Shown here piece after piece: positions 1-7,963 of a stretch of 64,000 nucleotides of DNA. Every line of letters starts with the position of its first letter. Position 1 is the first letter of the stretch. A program made the position numbers and the translations under genes. The stretch is from Verrucomicrobiota bacterium (GTDB lineage Bacteria; Verrucomicrobiota; Verrucomicrobiia; Verrucomicrobiales; Verrucomicrobiaceae): assembly GCA_017301975.1 (NCBI GenBank), contig JAFLEI010000001.1, positions 124,001 through 188,000 on the forward strand, read 5' to 3'. Below the pieces are notes generated by a model that worked only from the letters and a program-made list of their open reading frames with translations, had not been told where the DNA came from and did not search any database.

Positions 1-793
1 CGACGATGCTGGGGCAAAGCTCGGCTGCCTTGATGCTGCTGCAGAACCAGAGTTCCCGGCCGTCCGCAGGATCAAAGCCGCGGAGCTTGCCGTTCGAGTT
101 CACGACGAGTTCGTCATGCCCATTGACCTTGACGAGGGCCGGCGTGTTCCAGGACGCGGGAAAGCCGCTGACGCTCCACACGGTCTTTCCGGTTTTGCGA
201 TCAAGCGCGAGAAGCTGGTTGCTTTCGTGTGCCGCATTCACAATGAGCAGATCTCCATAAAGAATGGGCGAAGAGCCGACACCCCAATCGTGCGCCTTTT
301 CACCGACGCTGACATTCCAGACGGGTTTGCCATCGACGGTGTAGGCAAACACGCCGGCGTTTCCCATGAAAAAGAACACGCTTTTGCCGTCCGTGACAGC
401 CGAGCTCGATGCGTAGCCGTGCGTGGTGATGTAGGTGCCGGTGAAGGGTTTGTTCGGCAAATCCGTCGTTATCTCATGATTCCAAAGAATCTTGCCGGAC
501 TGTCTGTCCAGGCACAATGCGTGGCGTTTCAGGTTCTTCATGTCGCCAGGATTCTTCACGTCGATCCCGTAGCCGCTGTAACAGGTGAGGAAGACCTTGC
601 CGCTGCTGATGACCGGGCTCGATGAACCTGGCCCCGGCAGTTTCGTGCGCCAGACGAGATTCTCCTTCTCACTCCACGTCAGCGGCAGATGGGTGTCCGT
701 GGTGACGCCGTCGGCGGTGACACCTCGAAACTGCGGCCAGTCAGAGGCGTGAATGGAAACAATAGCTGCGGCGAGGAAAATGAGCGGCTTCAT
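1..793 (-). CDS. Secreted PQQ-binding-like beta-propeller repeat protein, N-terminal part
   Basis: Reverse-strand reading from the ATG at 793 stays open to the window edge, so about 264 N-terminal residues are visible and the C-terminus is missing. The protein begins with a signal peptide (MKPLIFLAAAIVSIHA) followed by SDWPQFRG, a hallmark opening of secreted PQQ-propeller proteins in Planctomycetes and Verrucomicrobia. Repeated blade motifs are visible: LVWRTKLPG, GKILWNHEI, GKPVWNVSV, GKTVWSVSG and GRELWFCSS. These resemble BamB/quinoprotein dehydrogenase blades. Whether it binds PQQ or is only a structural or assembly propeller cannot be told from this part. It lies 139 bp downstream of the sulfatase on the same strand and may be co-transcribed with it. 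Confidence 0.85.
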   Translation of the reverse strand, partial: MKPLIFLAAAIVSIHASDWPQFRGVTADGVTTDTHLPLTWSEKENLVWRTKLPGPGSSSPVISSGKVFLTCYSGYGIDVKNPGDMKNLKRHALCLDRQSGKILWNHEITTDLPNKPFTGTYITTHGYASSSAVTDGKSVFFFMGNAGVFAYTVDGKPVWNVSVGEKAHDWGVGSSPILYGDLLIVNAAHESNQLLALDRKTGKTVWSVSGFPASWNTPALVKVNGHDELVVNSNGKLRGFDPADGRELWFCSSIKAAELCPSIV

Positions 794-932
794 GGATGAC
801 AGCAAACGCCACCAGACAGCACCTCATTGCATGTAGGCAGGTATCGAGCGCATTGAAGGCGGTCATCTGGCCTTGTCGTAAACACAACAGAAGCGGGCAA
901 GAATCCAGCCGCACGGGGGGGATGATGCCGGA

Positions 933-2300
933 TCATAAATCCGGATCACCCTGCTCTCGCCGCCAGGTCTCCAGCCGGGCTTTCAAGTCGTTCCTTGTCG
1001 TCTTGTGAGCAGGATCTCCGCTAAGGTCGTGCATCTCGCCGGGGTCAGACTGAAGATCGAAGAGCTGTTCGCGGCCAGCCTTGGGGTAGAGCACGTATTT
1101 CCAGCGCTCATCGCAGATCATGCGCTGGGTATCCGTGAAAGCACCGGTGACAAAATCATGCACCCGCCCGGTTTGATGCCGCAGCAGCGGCGCAAGACTC
1201 TTTGACTGCACAGTGGCAGGGACCGCAATGCCCCCGAGATCACAAAGCGTGGGGAAAAGGTCGCTCAGGTTCACCAGTGCGGCGCAGCGCTCGTTTTTCG
1301 GCAGGCCAGGCCCGCAGATGATCAGCGGGCTGCGGATGCTGTGCTCATACTCGTTCTGTTTGCCTAGCAGGCCATGGCTGCCGAGTGCGAGTCCTTGATC
1401 GCTGGTGAAGATGATGATCGTCTCATCAGACGCTGGCAGCGCATCTAGGATGCGTCCGAGCTGCGCATCGAGATCCGTGATCATGGCGTAGTAAATGGCC
1501 AGCTCCTCACGCACCTCGCTTGCAATGCGCGGCGTCGGCAGCAACAGCTCATCGCGCCCGCTGAGGTTGCCATGATCAAAGGGATGCTGCGGCGCAAAGT
1601 TGGCTGGCAGCGGCATTTTCGCCGCTTCATAGCGGTCCTTCATGCCCGCCGGCCACTGACGCGGATCATGCGGGAAGGCGAAGTTTACATGCAGAAACAG
1701 CGGTTTTCCTTTCGGTGCCGTTTGAATGGCACGAATGGCTCCATCAACGATGTTCCGGCTGTTGTCCGGCTGAAGGCCGACGCCTTTGCCAGGTTCTGCC
1801 TGGTTGTTTTCATCCTTGAAGGTCCAGCCGCGATACCCCGTGAGCGGGCGGCCCCGGTCATCAATGTCCGGTTGTGCCACGCCCTTGCCGCCGCCGCTGG
1901 AGTAGAGCCCGCTCGTGGTCGTGTAGCCGCGCTGTTTAGGGTGGCCGTCGTTGTGCCATTTGCCGGTGTAGCAGGTGTGGTAGCCAGCCTTCTGCAGCGT
2001 GCCGCCCAGCGTCGCCAGGGCGGGATCAATCGCTCCTCCGGGATACTTGGGCAGCGCCCTGAAGGCTGGGTTGCCGGTCAGGATCTGCGCCCGGCTCACA
2101 TGGCAGATGGGATACCCCGCATACGCACGGGAAAAAGCTGTGCCACGGGCGGCGAGCCGGTCCAGATTCGGTGTGTCGATCACGGCATTCCCCAGCGCAT
2201 GAATCGTGTCCGGCCGCTGGTCATCGGCAACGATGAGCAAAATGTTCGGCGCAGCGTGGAGGCAGGTGCCGAGTGTCAGAATGATGAGCAGCGTGCGCAT
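933..2300 (-). CDS. Secreted sulfatase (alkaline phosphatase superfamily)
   Basis: A protein of about 455 residues starts at the ATG at 2300 with a signal peptide (MRTLLIILTLGTCLHA), then APNILLIVADDQRPD, whose Asp pair (about residues 26-27) is the usual metal site of formylglycine sulfatases. The active-site segment is ICHVSRAQILTG with Cys66. The usual C-x-P-x-R motif therefore has Val in place of Pro. FTSDQGLALGSHG in the second half supplies further metal ligands. It would hydrolyse sulfate esters, probably of polysaccharides, outside the cytoplasm after formylglycine maturation of Cys66. A TTG 18 bases upstream is an alternative start, but the ATG places the signal peptide correctly. 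plsC ends 31 bp upstream on the same strand. Confidence 0.88.
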   Translation of the reverse strand: MRTLLIILTLGTCLHAAPNILLIVADDQRPDTIHALGNAVIDTPNLDRLAARGTAFSRAYAGYPICHVSRAQILTGNPAFRALPKYPGGAIDPALATLGGTLQKAGYHTCYTGKWHNDGHPKQRGYTTTSGLYSSGGGKGVAQPDIDDRGRPLTGYRGWTFKDENNQAEPGKGVGLQPDNSRNIVDGAIRAIQTAPKGKPLFLHVNFAFPHDPRQWPAGMKDRYEAAKMPLPANFAPQHPFDHGNLSGRDELLLPTPRIASEVREELAIYYAMITDLDAQLGRILDALPASDETIIIFTSDQGLALGSHGLLGKQNEYEHSIRSPLIICGPGLPKNERCAALVNLSDLFPTLCDLGGIAVPATVQSKSLAPLLRHQTGRVHDFVTGAFTDTQRMICDERWKYVLYPKAGREQLFDLQSDPGEMHDLSGDPAHKTTRNDLKARLETWRREQGDPDL

Positions 2301-2331
2301 GGAAGCATAACGCTGCAAATCTTGGCTCCCA

Positions 2332-3162
2332 TCATGCTTTCAGGCGGTTGCCCAGAGCTGCCTGAAACACCTCGTGAAGGCGCTTGGTGAACTCCGCCGC
2401 ACTTTCATCCGGCGGGCTTGCCAGCGGTTCGCCCAGTGTGATGCGCATGCGGATTTTTTTGTCCGGCAGATGCCACAGCGGCCAGCCCTTGGAGAGGTAG
2501 TCGCTGTTCGTTTCGATAAACACCGGCCACACCGGTGCGCTCGACTGCGTCGCGATGATGCCCAGACCGCCCTGCAAAGTATTGATGCAGTTTTCCACTT
2601 TACGCGTCCGTGTGCCTTCAGGGAAGAACAACAGCCGGTCGCCCTGGCGCAGCGCCTCGATGGAATTTTGCAGCATCTTATGCGCGGGTTTGTTGGGAAT
2701 GAAGCCCGCCAGCTTGGATGCGCCCCGCAGAAACGGATTGTGCATCAATGACGCCTTCAAAATGCAGCGCAGGCCGTGAATCTTGGAGAGGATGAAGACG
2801 GCATCCCAAAGCGCCGGATGGTTGGGCGCGATGATCAGCCCGCCTTTGACATCCTTCAGCGCCTCGAAACCGATGTATTCGCACTCATACACACCGCACA
2901 AGCGCAGGAAGGTGAGGAAGGCTTGGAAGGCCAGGCTCAGCAGCCATTGGCCCAGAGAGCGGGATTTTTCCACCGGCAGCACCGGTACCAGCACAGCTCC
3001 TGCCAGCACAAACAGAATGCCACCGACGGCCCAATAAATCATGCTCAGCAGCAGCACGACCACATGCCACACATGGATGAGCACACGGCAGAACCTCGGC
3101 GCAGGAGCGCATCTTGGTGTTTGCTCTGTGAGTGAATCGTGAATAAGACCGCAGCATGCCAT
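2332..3162 (-). CDS. plsC: 1-acyl-sn-glycerol-3-phosphate acyltransferase-like protein (PlsC family)
   Basis: This is a PlsC/LPLAT-family membrane acyltransferase that would move an acyl chain onto a lysophospholipid or related acceptor. The catalytic HX4D motif is in NHPALWDAV (His115, Asp120), and FFPEGTRTRK is the conserved acceptor-binding block. A hydrophobic segment (VVVLLLSMIYWAVGGILFVLAGAVLVPVL, split here only by its position at about residues 33-62) precedes the catalytic domain. The ATG at 3162 overlaps the divergent FabZ-like gene by 7 bp. A GTG at about 3081, just before the membrane segment, may be the true start. Its neighbour is also a lipid-type enzyme, so both may serve envelope lipid synthesis. 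Confidence 0.82.
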   Translation of the reverse strand: MACCGLIHDSLTEQTPRCAPAPRFCRVLIHVWHVVVLLLSMIYWAVGGILFVLAGAVLVPVLPVEKSRSLGQWLLSLAFQAFLTFLRLCGVYECEYIGFEALKDVKGGLIIAPNHPALWDAVFILSKIHGLRCILKASLMHNPFLRGASKLAGFIPNKPAHKMLQNSIEALRQGDRLLFFPEGTRTRKVENCINTLQGGLGIIATQSSAPVWPVFIETNSDYLSKGWPLWHLPDKKIRMRITLGEPLASPPDESAAEFTKRLHEVFQAALGNRLKA

Positions 3163-3596
3163 CTTCTGCCGACCTAATTCAAGCGCTTTCCTCCCTGCCG
3201 CACGGTTCTGAGTTTCGTTTTATTGACGAACTTGTTGAGCTGAATCCGGGGGTGTCTGCCAAAGCGGTTTGGAAGCTCAAGGGGGAGGAGGAGTTTCTCC
3301 GGGGCCATTTTCCCGGTGCCCCGCTCATGCCCGGGGTGCTGATGATCGAGGCGCTGGCCCAGTTGGGCGGCATTCTCATTCAAACCCGCCCGGGTGAGGC
3401 CCCGCTCAAAAACATGCGCCTCACCGCAGTGCGCCAGATCAAAATTCTCGGCAGCATCACCCCCGGTCAGTCGCTGCACCTCACGGGCACACTGCAGGGC
3501 ATGCTAGGCACCCTCGGGCAGGTGAGTGGTGAAATCCGCGATGATGCGGGCGAGATCATCCTCACGGGGGCTGTTACCCTCGCCGGAGAGAACTGA
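3156..3596 (+). CDS. FabZ/FabA-like 3-hydroxyacyl-ACP dehydratase (hot-dog fold)
   Basis: This 146-residue protein has the full FabZ signature. LPHGSEFRFIDELVEL is the N-terminal helix and strand. GHFPGAPLMPGVLMIEALAQ contains the expected catalytic His (51) and Glu (65). FabZ would dehydrate 3-hydroxyacyl-ACP in the fatty-acid cycle. Because the gene sits alone beside a PlsC-type acyltransferase rather than with lpxA/lpxC, it could instead be a secondary hot-dog dehydratase for a special lipid. Its stop codon directly abuts the stop of the convergent histidine kinase gene, with no intergenic base between them. Confidence 0.88.
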   Translation: MPSSADLIQALSSLPHGSEFRFIDELVELNPGVSAKAVWKLKGEEEFLRGHFPGAPLMPGVLMIEALAQLGGILIQTRPGEAPLKNMRLTAVRQIKILGSITPGQSLHLTGTLQGMLGTLGQVSGEIRDDAGEIILTGAVTLAGEN

Positions 3597-5801
3597 TTAC
3601 TTGGGCAGCCGCAGCATGAAGCACGCGCCGTCCTTGTGCGTCGCATCCAGCGTGATCGCTCCGCCCAGCGCCGTGGCCAGTCGGCGGCACAGCGCCAGAC
3701 CCAGGCCCACGCCAGGAGCGGAGTGCGCGGCTTGATCGGCGCTTTTGTGAAAGGGGTGGAAAATCCGCCGCCTCTCGCTGCGGGAGATGCCGCCTCCGTG
3801 GTCCCGTACGCGCAGCATGGCAAACTTGCCGCTCGTGTCCGCCTCCACATGGATCACCGGCTCTGCGGAGCGCGGGGCCGCGTATTTGCAGGCGTTGTCC
3901 ACGAGGTTGAATAGGATCTGCTCCACCGCTCCGGCGTCCACATGCAGCTCAGTTTTGCGGTCTGTTTCCGTGGCTTGCACACGCACCGTCATGCCGCAGT
4001 CATCCGCACGCTGCTGCAGGCGCGGCAGGATGCGGTCCAGCAGCTCGCCGATCGTGATGTTCTCGGCCCGCGCCTGCGCACTGCCACGTTCAAGTCGGGC
4101 ATAAGCGAGCACATTTTCGACGAGGTGGCTCAATCGGCTCGCTTCTCCGGTCAAGGTATCAAGATAGGTCTTCCGCTGCGCTTCATCGGTCACCATGCCG
4201 TCCGCCAGCATTTCGGAGTAGAGACGAAACGTGGTCAGTGGTGTGCGCAGTTCATGCGTCACGGCGGAAACGAAATCGGCCCGGCGCTCGCTCAGGGCCA
4301 CGGTGCCAAACAGCACGATCCCCACCGCCACAGCCGCCAGCAGGACACAGGTCAGGGCGATGCCCAAGGATCTCCGCAGCGGCGTCCAGAACGGCAGGGG
4401 GGGGAGCTGGATCGCACCCGGGATCAGCCTCACCGGCAGCGCGGCAAAGCGCAGCGGATCGTCATTCGGCCGTGTGCCTGCGGAGGCATTCGCTGCGGGC
4501 TCCAGTTTCGCATCAGGGAACAAATCCGTGATCTCACGCAGCAGAGATTCGCGCAGTGCGGGCCAGTCCAGCCACACCCCCTGGACCATGCGCACTCCAT
4601 CCACGAACGCCTCACGGGTCAGCATAAGGTTGCTGCCGAGCCACACTCCGTGGAAAGGTCGCGAGCTGTTCGAGGTTGAGGCGTTTTTGGGTGGCGGCGG
4701 CACAGCGGAAGATTGATTGCTCAAGGCCACGGCAGCACCATCCGCTTTCGGCTCCATAGGCATCGGCGTTGGAGCCGCCGCAGGGGCCAGATCCCGTGCT
4801 TGCTGCCGAGCCGCCGCTTGCTTGTCATCCATCGCCTTTGCCGCCGGTTCTGAGGAGGCAACGAGGCTGGATCCATTGCTGCTGGCTGCCGGTTTCGCGG
4901 ATTCTTTTTTCAACGGCTTCGCCGGTGCTGGCTTGGCCTCGGCCATTTTTTCCTTGGAATAAACCATCGTGCCGGATCCTTCCTTCAGCTTGATCTGCGG
5001 CTGCTGTTTGATCGCCTCCTCGGCCTGCAGGTTGACGGCACGGTTGCGTGAGACGTTCTCCGTGGTGCTCAGCATCATCTGCTGGGTCGCCACCTGGCCC
5101 TGCTGCGCATTCCAGGCCGGATTGCGCGGCTGATTGGCATCTTTGGCCTCGGCTGCTTTTGAATCGTCAATGTCAAAGCGGGCCACGCAGGCCATCTCCG
5201 CAAGAAGCTGGCGGTTGAGCGCGGTGCTTGGCGCAGGAGCTGGCGGAGCCGCACGTCTGCTGTTCCAGACCGAGGACTCGCGTCGTTGTGGGGGCGTGGT
5301 CATCTGCACCGGCTTGGCGAGCAGTTCGCGCAGACCGCTCAAGCGTTGTTCACTGCGCGTGAGATCATCCGCATTGATGAACTGCGCCAGCGCCAGCGTA
5401 CGCTCGTCGTTTTGCGGCACCTGCGGGGACAAAACCTGGCCGCGTGTGTCCATCTGGAAATACAGGAGCACATGCTCAGGCACTTCTGAGAGCAGCGGCG
5501 ATGGCACCAGAACCTCGCCCTTCGCCACGTTGTCGTAGGCTTTGTTGATCAGGCCTTCCGGTGAATGGAAGGGCCGGAAATCATAGGGAGGGCGAGCATT
5601 CTCGCGGATCATGAGGGCGCTCGCCTGGAAATCGAGCCGCCACAGCGCCAGTCTCACGCGCTCCTGCTGGTCGGCCTCACGTGCCGCCGTTTCCCGTTCA
5701 CGCTCCAGGGCCAGCGTATGCCAGCTCACCCACGCCATCGCCGCGAGCAGCAGCCCGAGGCAGGCGATAAAGGTGATCCAGATGTGCAGCGGTTTGCGCA
5801 T
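3597..5801 (-). CDS. Sensor histidine kinase with large low-complexity extracytoplasmic region
   Basis: A 734-residue membrane kinase. The first membrane helix is at about residues 7-25, and the second (IALTCVLLAAVAVGIVLFGT) starts near 481. The H-box is SAVTHELRTPLTTF with phospho-acceptor His about 516, followed by the N-box LFNLVDNACKYA and the G-boxes VRDHGGGIS and PGVGLGLALCRRLA. The roughly 450 residues between the helices are unusual. They are rich in Ala, Pro, Lys and Gln at about residues 185-385, with no recognisable sensor fold. It would phosphorylate the OmpR-type regulator encoded at 6065-6751. An 83-residue membrane protein gene lies between the two. Confidence 0.93.
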   Translation of the reverse strand: MRKPLHIWITFIACLGLLLAAMAWVSWHTLALERERETAAREADQQERVRLALWRLDFQASALMIRENARPPYDFRPFHSPEGLINKAYDNVAKGEVLVPSPLLSEVPEHVLLYFQMDTRGQVLSPQVPQNDERTLALAQFINADDLTRSEQRLSGLRELLAKPVQMTTPPQRRESSVWNSRRAAPPAPAPSTALNRQLLAEMACVARFDIDDSKAAEAKDANQPRNPAWNAQQGQVATQQMMLSTTENVSRNRAVNLQAEEAIKQQPQIKLKEGSGTMVYSKEKMAEAKPAPAKPLKKESAKPAASSNGSSLVASSEPAAKAMDDKQAAARQQARDLAPAAAPTPMPMEPKADGAAVALSNQSSAVPPPPKNASTSNSSRPFHGVWLGSNLMLTREAFVDGVRMVQGVWLDWPALRESLLREITDLFPDAKLEPAANASAGTRPNDDPLRFAALPVRLIPGAIQLPPLPFWTPLRRSLGIALTCVLLAAVAVGIVLFGTVALSERRADFVSAVTHELRTPLTTFRLYSEMLADGMVTDEAQRKTYLDTLTGEASRLSHLVENVLAYARLERGSAQARAENITIGELLDRILPRLQQRADDCGMTVRVQATETDRKTELHVDAGAVEQILFNLVDNACKYAAPRSAEPVIHVEADTSGKFAMLRVRDHGGGISRSERRRIFHPFHKSADQAAHSAPGVGLGLALCRRLATALGGAITLDATHKDGACFMLRLPK

Positions 5802-5808
5802 AATTTCT

Positions 5809-6060
5809 TCAAGATGCTGAATTCAATACGCCCCAGGCCAGCCATGCAGCCAGAGTGATCACAGAGCCGGCGGTGGCGATTCCTCCCAGCGGGCAACAGG
5901 AACTCATGCCCAGAACGAACGCAGTGACCTGACAGGCCAGCCATGCTCCATGCCATCCCCATGCGAAGAAGACCCATCCGCCCAGCAGGAGCGCCATCGC
6001 TGCTGCTGCGAAGATTCTCAGGGTGGCGGAACTGCCGAAGAAGTTGGAGTGCAGGTTCAT
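5809..6060 (-). CDS. Small hydrophobic membrane protein between response regulator and kinase
   Basis: An 83-residue protein with two or three hydrophobic stretches: LRIFAAAAMALLLGGWVFFAW, then LACQVTAFVLGM and GSVITLAAWLAWGV. There is a Cys pair in SSCCPLGG. It starts 4 bp after the regulator stop and ends 7 bp before the kinase start, so it is almost certainly co-translated with them. I do not recognise the family. Its position suggests an accessory membrane component of the two-component system, such as a kinase modulator. This is inference from context only. Confidence 0.7.
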   Translation of the reverse strand: MNLHSNFFGSSATLRIFAAAAMALLLGGWVFFAWGWHGAWLACQVTAFVLGMSSCCPLGGIATAGSVITLAAWLAWGVLNSAS

Positions 6061-6064
6061 GGGT

Positions 6065-6751
6065 TCAGGCGAGCTGATAACCTTTGGCGCGTACGGTGAC
6101 GATTACACGCGGCGACTCGGCGTCATCTCGCAGCTTGTGGCGTAGATTGGCAATGTGCATGTCCACGGTGCGTGTTTCCGTCTGCTGGTTCTCGATGTGC
6201 CAGACGCGTTGCAGCAGCTCCTCCCGTGAAACGGGCCTGCCGCGGTTCAGCGCAAGATAGCGCAGCACCTCACGCTCGCGCTCGGAAAGCTCTGCACTCT
6301 CTCCGTTGCCAAAACTTGCCACGCTCTTCCCAAAATCGATCGTCGCGGCGGAGAGCGTCAGCGTCTCACTCACGGGCTGGCGTTCGGGCGCGCGGCGCAG
6401 CACCGCATCCACGCGGGCGAGCAGCTCGCGGACGCTGAACGGCTTCACCACATAATCATCGGCACCCAGCCGCAGGCCGCGAACACGGTCATTTTCCTCG
6501 CCACGTGCCGAGAGGATGATCACCGGTGTGCCGGGTCGCTCACGTCGCAGGGCTTTCAGGATGTCAAAGCCGCTCGCATGAGGCAGCACCAGATCCAGCA
6601 GCATGAGGTCGAAGGTCGAACTCAGGGCCAGCTTCATGCCCTTCTCGCCATCGCTCGCCTCCAGTGTCGTATGACCGGCGAACTTGAGCGCATCCAGGAC
6701 GCCGCGACGGATCGCGGCGTCGTCTTCAACAACAAGGATGGTGGAAGGCAT
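6065..6751 (-). CDS. OmpR/PhoB-family response regulator
   Basis: A 228-residue regulator. The receiver domain opens with ILVVEDD, the phospho-acceptor is Asp53 in LLDLVLP, and the conserved Lys103 is in VVKPFS. The C-terminal winged helix (about residues 130-228) contains LSEREREVLRYLALNRGRPVSREELLQ, split here at its domain boundary, and TRTVDMHIANLRHKL, both typical of the OmpR type. It would bind DNA when phosphorylated by the kinase at 3597-5801. It begins 16 bp after the vWA gene, so it appears to sit in the middle of a five-gene leftward operon. Confidence 0.95.
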   Translation of the reverse strand: MPSTILVVEDDAAIRRGVLDALKFAGHTTLEASDGEKGMKLALSSTFDLMLLDLVLPHASGFDILKALRRERPGTPVIILSARGEENDRVRGLRLGADDYVVKPFSVRELLARVDAVLRRAPERQPVSETLTLSAATIDFGKSVASFGNGESAELSEREREVLRYLALNRGRPVSREELLQRVWHIENQQTETRTVDMHIANLRHKLRDDAESPRVIVTVRAKGYQLA

Positions 6752-6767
6752 GACGAAGTTTAAAGGT

Positions 6768-7931
6768 TCATTTCTCCCACGCGATGCCTTTTTTCTCCGC
6801 CTGGGACCGCAGGGCCTTGGTCATGGCGGTGTCGAGGGTGTCGGTCTTGGCGGACTCTTTGCGCTGCGTTGCCACGTAGGCATCACGCTCCTTGTTCAAG
6901 GCCAGCACCTGCTTCTGGATCTCCGCGCGTTCGGCGGTTTTCTTTTCAAGGTAGGCCTTGCGCTCTTCTACGCTCATTTTCTTCATCTCCTCAGGAAGAT
7001 CTGCCTCCTTGACCTTTGAGATGTCGAAGTCCTTCTGCTTACTGGCATCCACGAGATCCCAGCCGGTGTTGCTGTAGTTGGCGCTGGCTTTGCTGACAAT
7101 GCGCTGCACCTGGGCGCCGGATTCGGCCTTTGCGGCGGCATTGCCATCTTGTGCCACCTGACGCGCTTTGGCCATGGGTGCTTCCTTCCCGTAGGAGATG
7201 TAGGTCTTGTTCAGCTCCTCGTTGAGTTTCACGATTTCCTTGTCCTGCGGTGCCTCGATGTGAACGATGGCCTGGTTCTGGTCGATCACGAGGTATTTGC
7301 CGTCCGCGAGCAGAGCCCCCTGGTTCCAGTGCTCAGCGATCCCCTGGGATTCGCTGCCGCAGTGGATCGTGTTCACAATGATGCCCTTGGCGATGGCATT
7401 CTGGCAGCTCTTTTTGGAATCCACCGGGCCCTGGGTGAAGGGTTCGTTTCCGGCGATGAAGACCGCCTTGTACACCTTCGGATTCGCATCCCAGGCAAGG
7501 TCCTTCGTCGCGCGCTCAATCACCGCACCGCAGTATTCATCACCGCCATCTGTCGTGAGGGCGAAGAGATCTTCGGACACTTTGTCGAGATCTCGGGTGA
7601 GCGGCTGAATCTGGCGAATCCAGTTCTCTTCCGCCCGTAGCGAAGATTTGCCATATTCATACAGCGCCACCTGCACGACGGGTGTTTTGCCGTCCTGCTT
7701 GGCGGTGATGAATTCATTCACCAGCTTCCAAAGCTGGGTTTTCGCCTGCTCAATGAGGCCGCTCATGCTGCTGCTGGTGTCCAGCAGCACGGCGATCTGC
7801 ACCAGCGGGGTGTCAGCAGCGGGTGTTTCGACCTTGGCGATCTCCGCCACGGGGGCGGGCGGTTGAATCTCTTTGGCAATGGCGAGGCACGCGGTCAAAG
7901 CCGTGGCGATGAGGATATGTTTTGTTTTCAT
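6768..7931 (-). CDS. Secreted von Willebrand factor A-domain protein
   Basis: A 387-residue protein with an N-terminal signal peptide (MKTKHILIATALTACLAIA). A vWA domain follows, whose metal-ion-dependent adhesion site reads LLDTSSSMSG (about residues 53-62). The C-terminal third is charged and probably coiled coil, with runs such as EEMKKMSVEERKAYLEKK. It likely acts in the periplasm or at the surface through metal-dependent protein contacts. It lies between a VIT+vWA protein (32 bp upstream) and the response regulator (16 bp downstream), so it may be part of the same sensing or surface module. Confidence 0.87.
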   Translation of the reverse strand: MKTKHILIATALTACLAIAKEIQPPAPVAEIAKVETPAADTPLVQIAVLLDTSSSMSGLIEQAKTQLWKLVNEFITAKQDGKTPVVQVALYEYGKSSLRAEENWIRQIQPLTRDLDKVSEDLFALTTDGGDEYCGAVIERATKDLAWDANPKVYKAVFIAGNEPFTQGPVDSKKSCQNAIAKGIIVNTIHCGSESQGIAEHWNQGALLADGKYLVIDQNQAIVHIEAPQDKEIVKLNEELNKTYISYGKEAPMAKARQVAQDGNAAAKAESGAQVQRIVSKASANYSNTGWDLVDASKQKDFDISKVKEADLPEEMKKMSVEERKAYLEKKTAERAEIQKQVLALNKERDAYVATQRKESAKTDTLDTAMTKALRSQAEKKGIAWEK

Positions 7932-7963
7932 GGATGTGTTTGTGGTTGAGTTGGTGGGAAATT

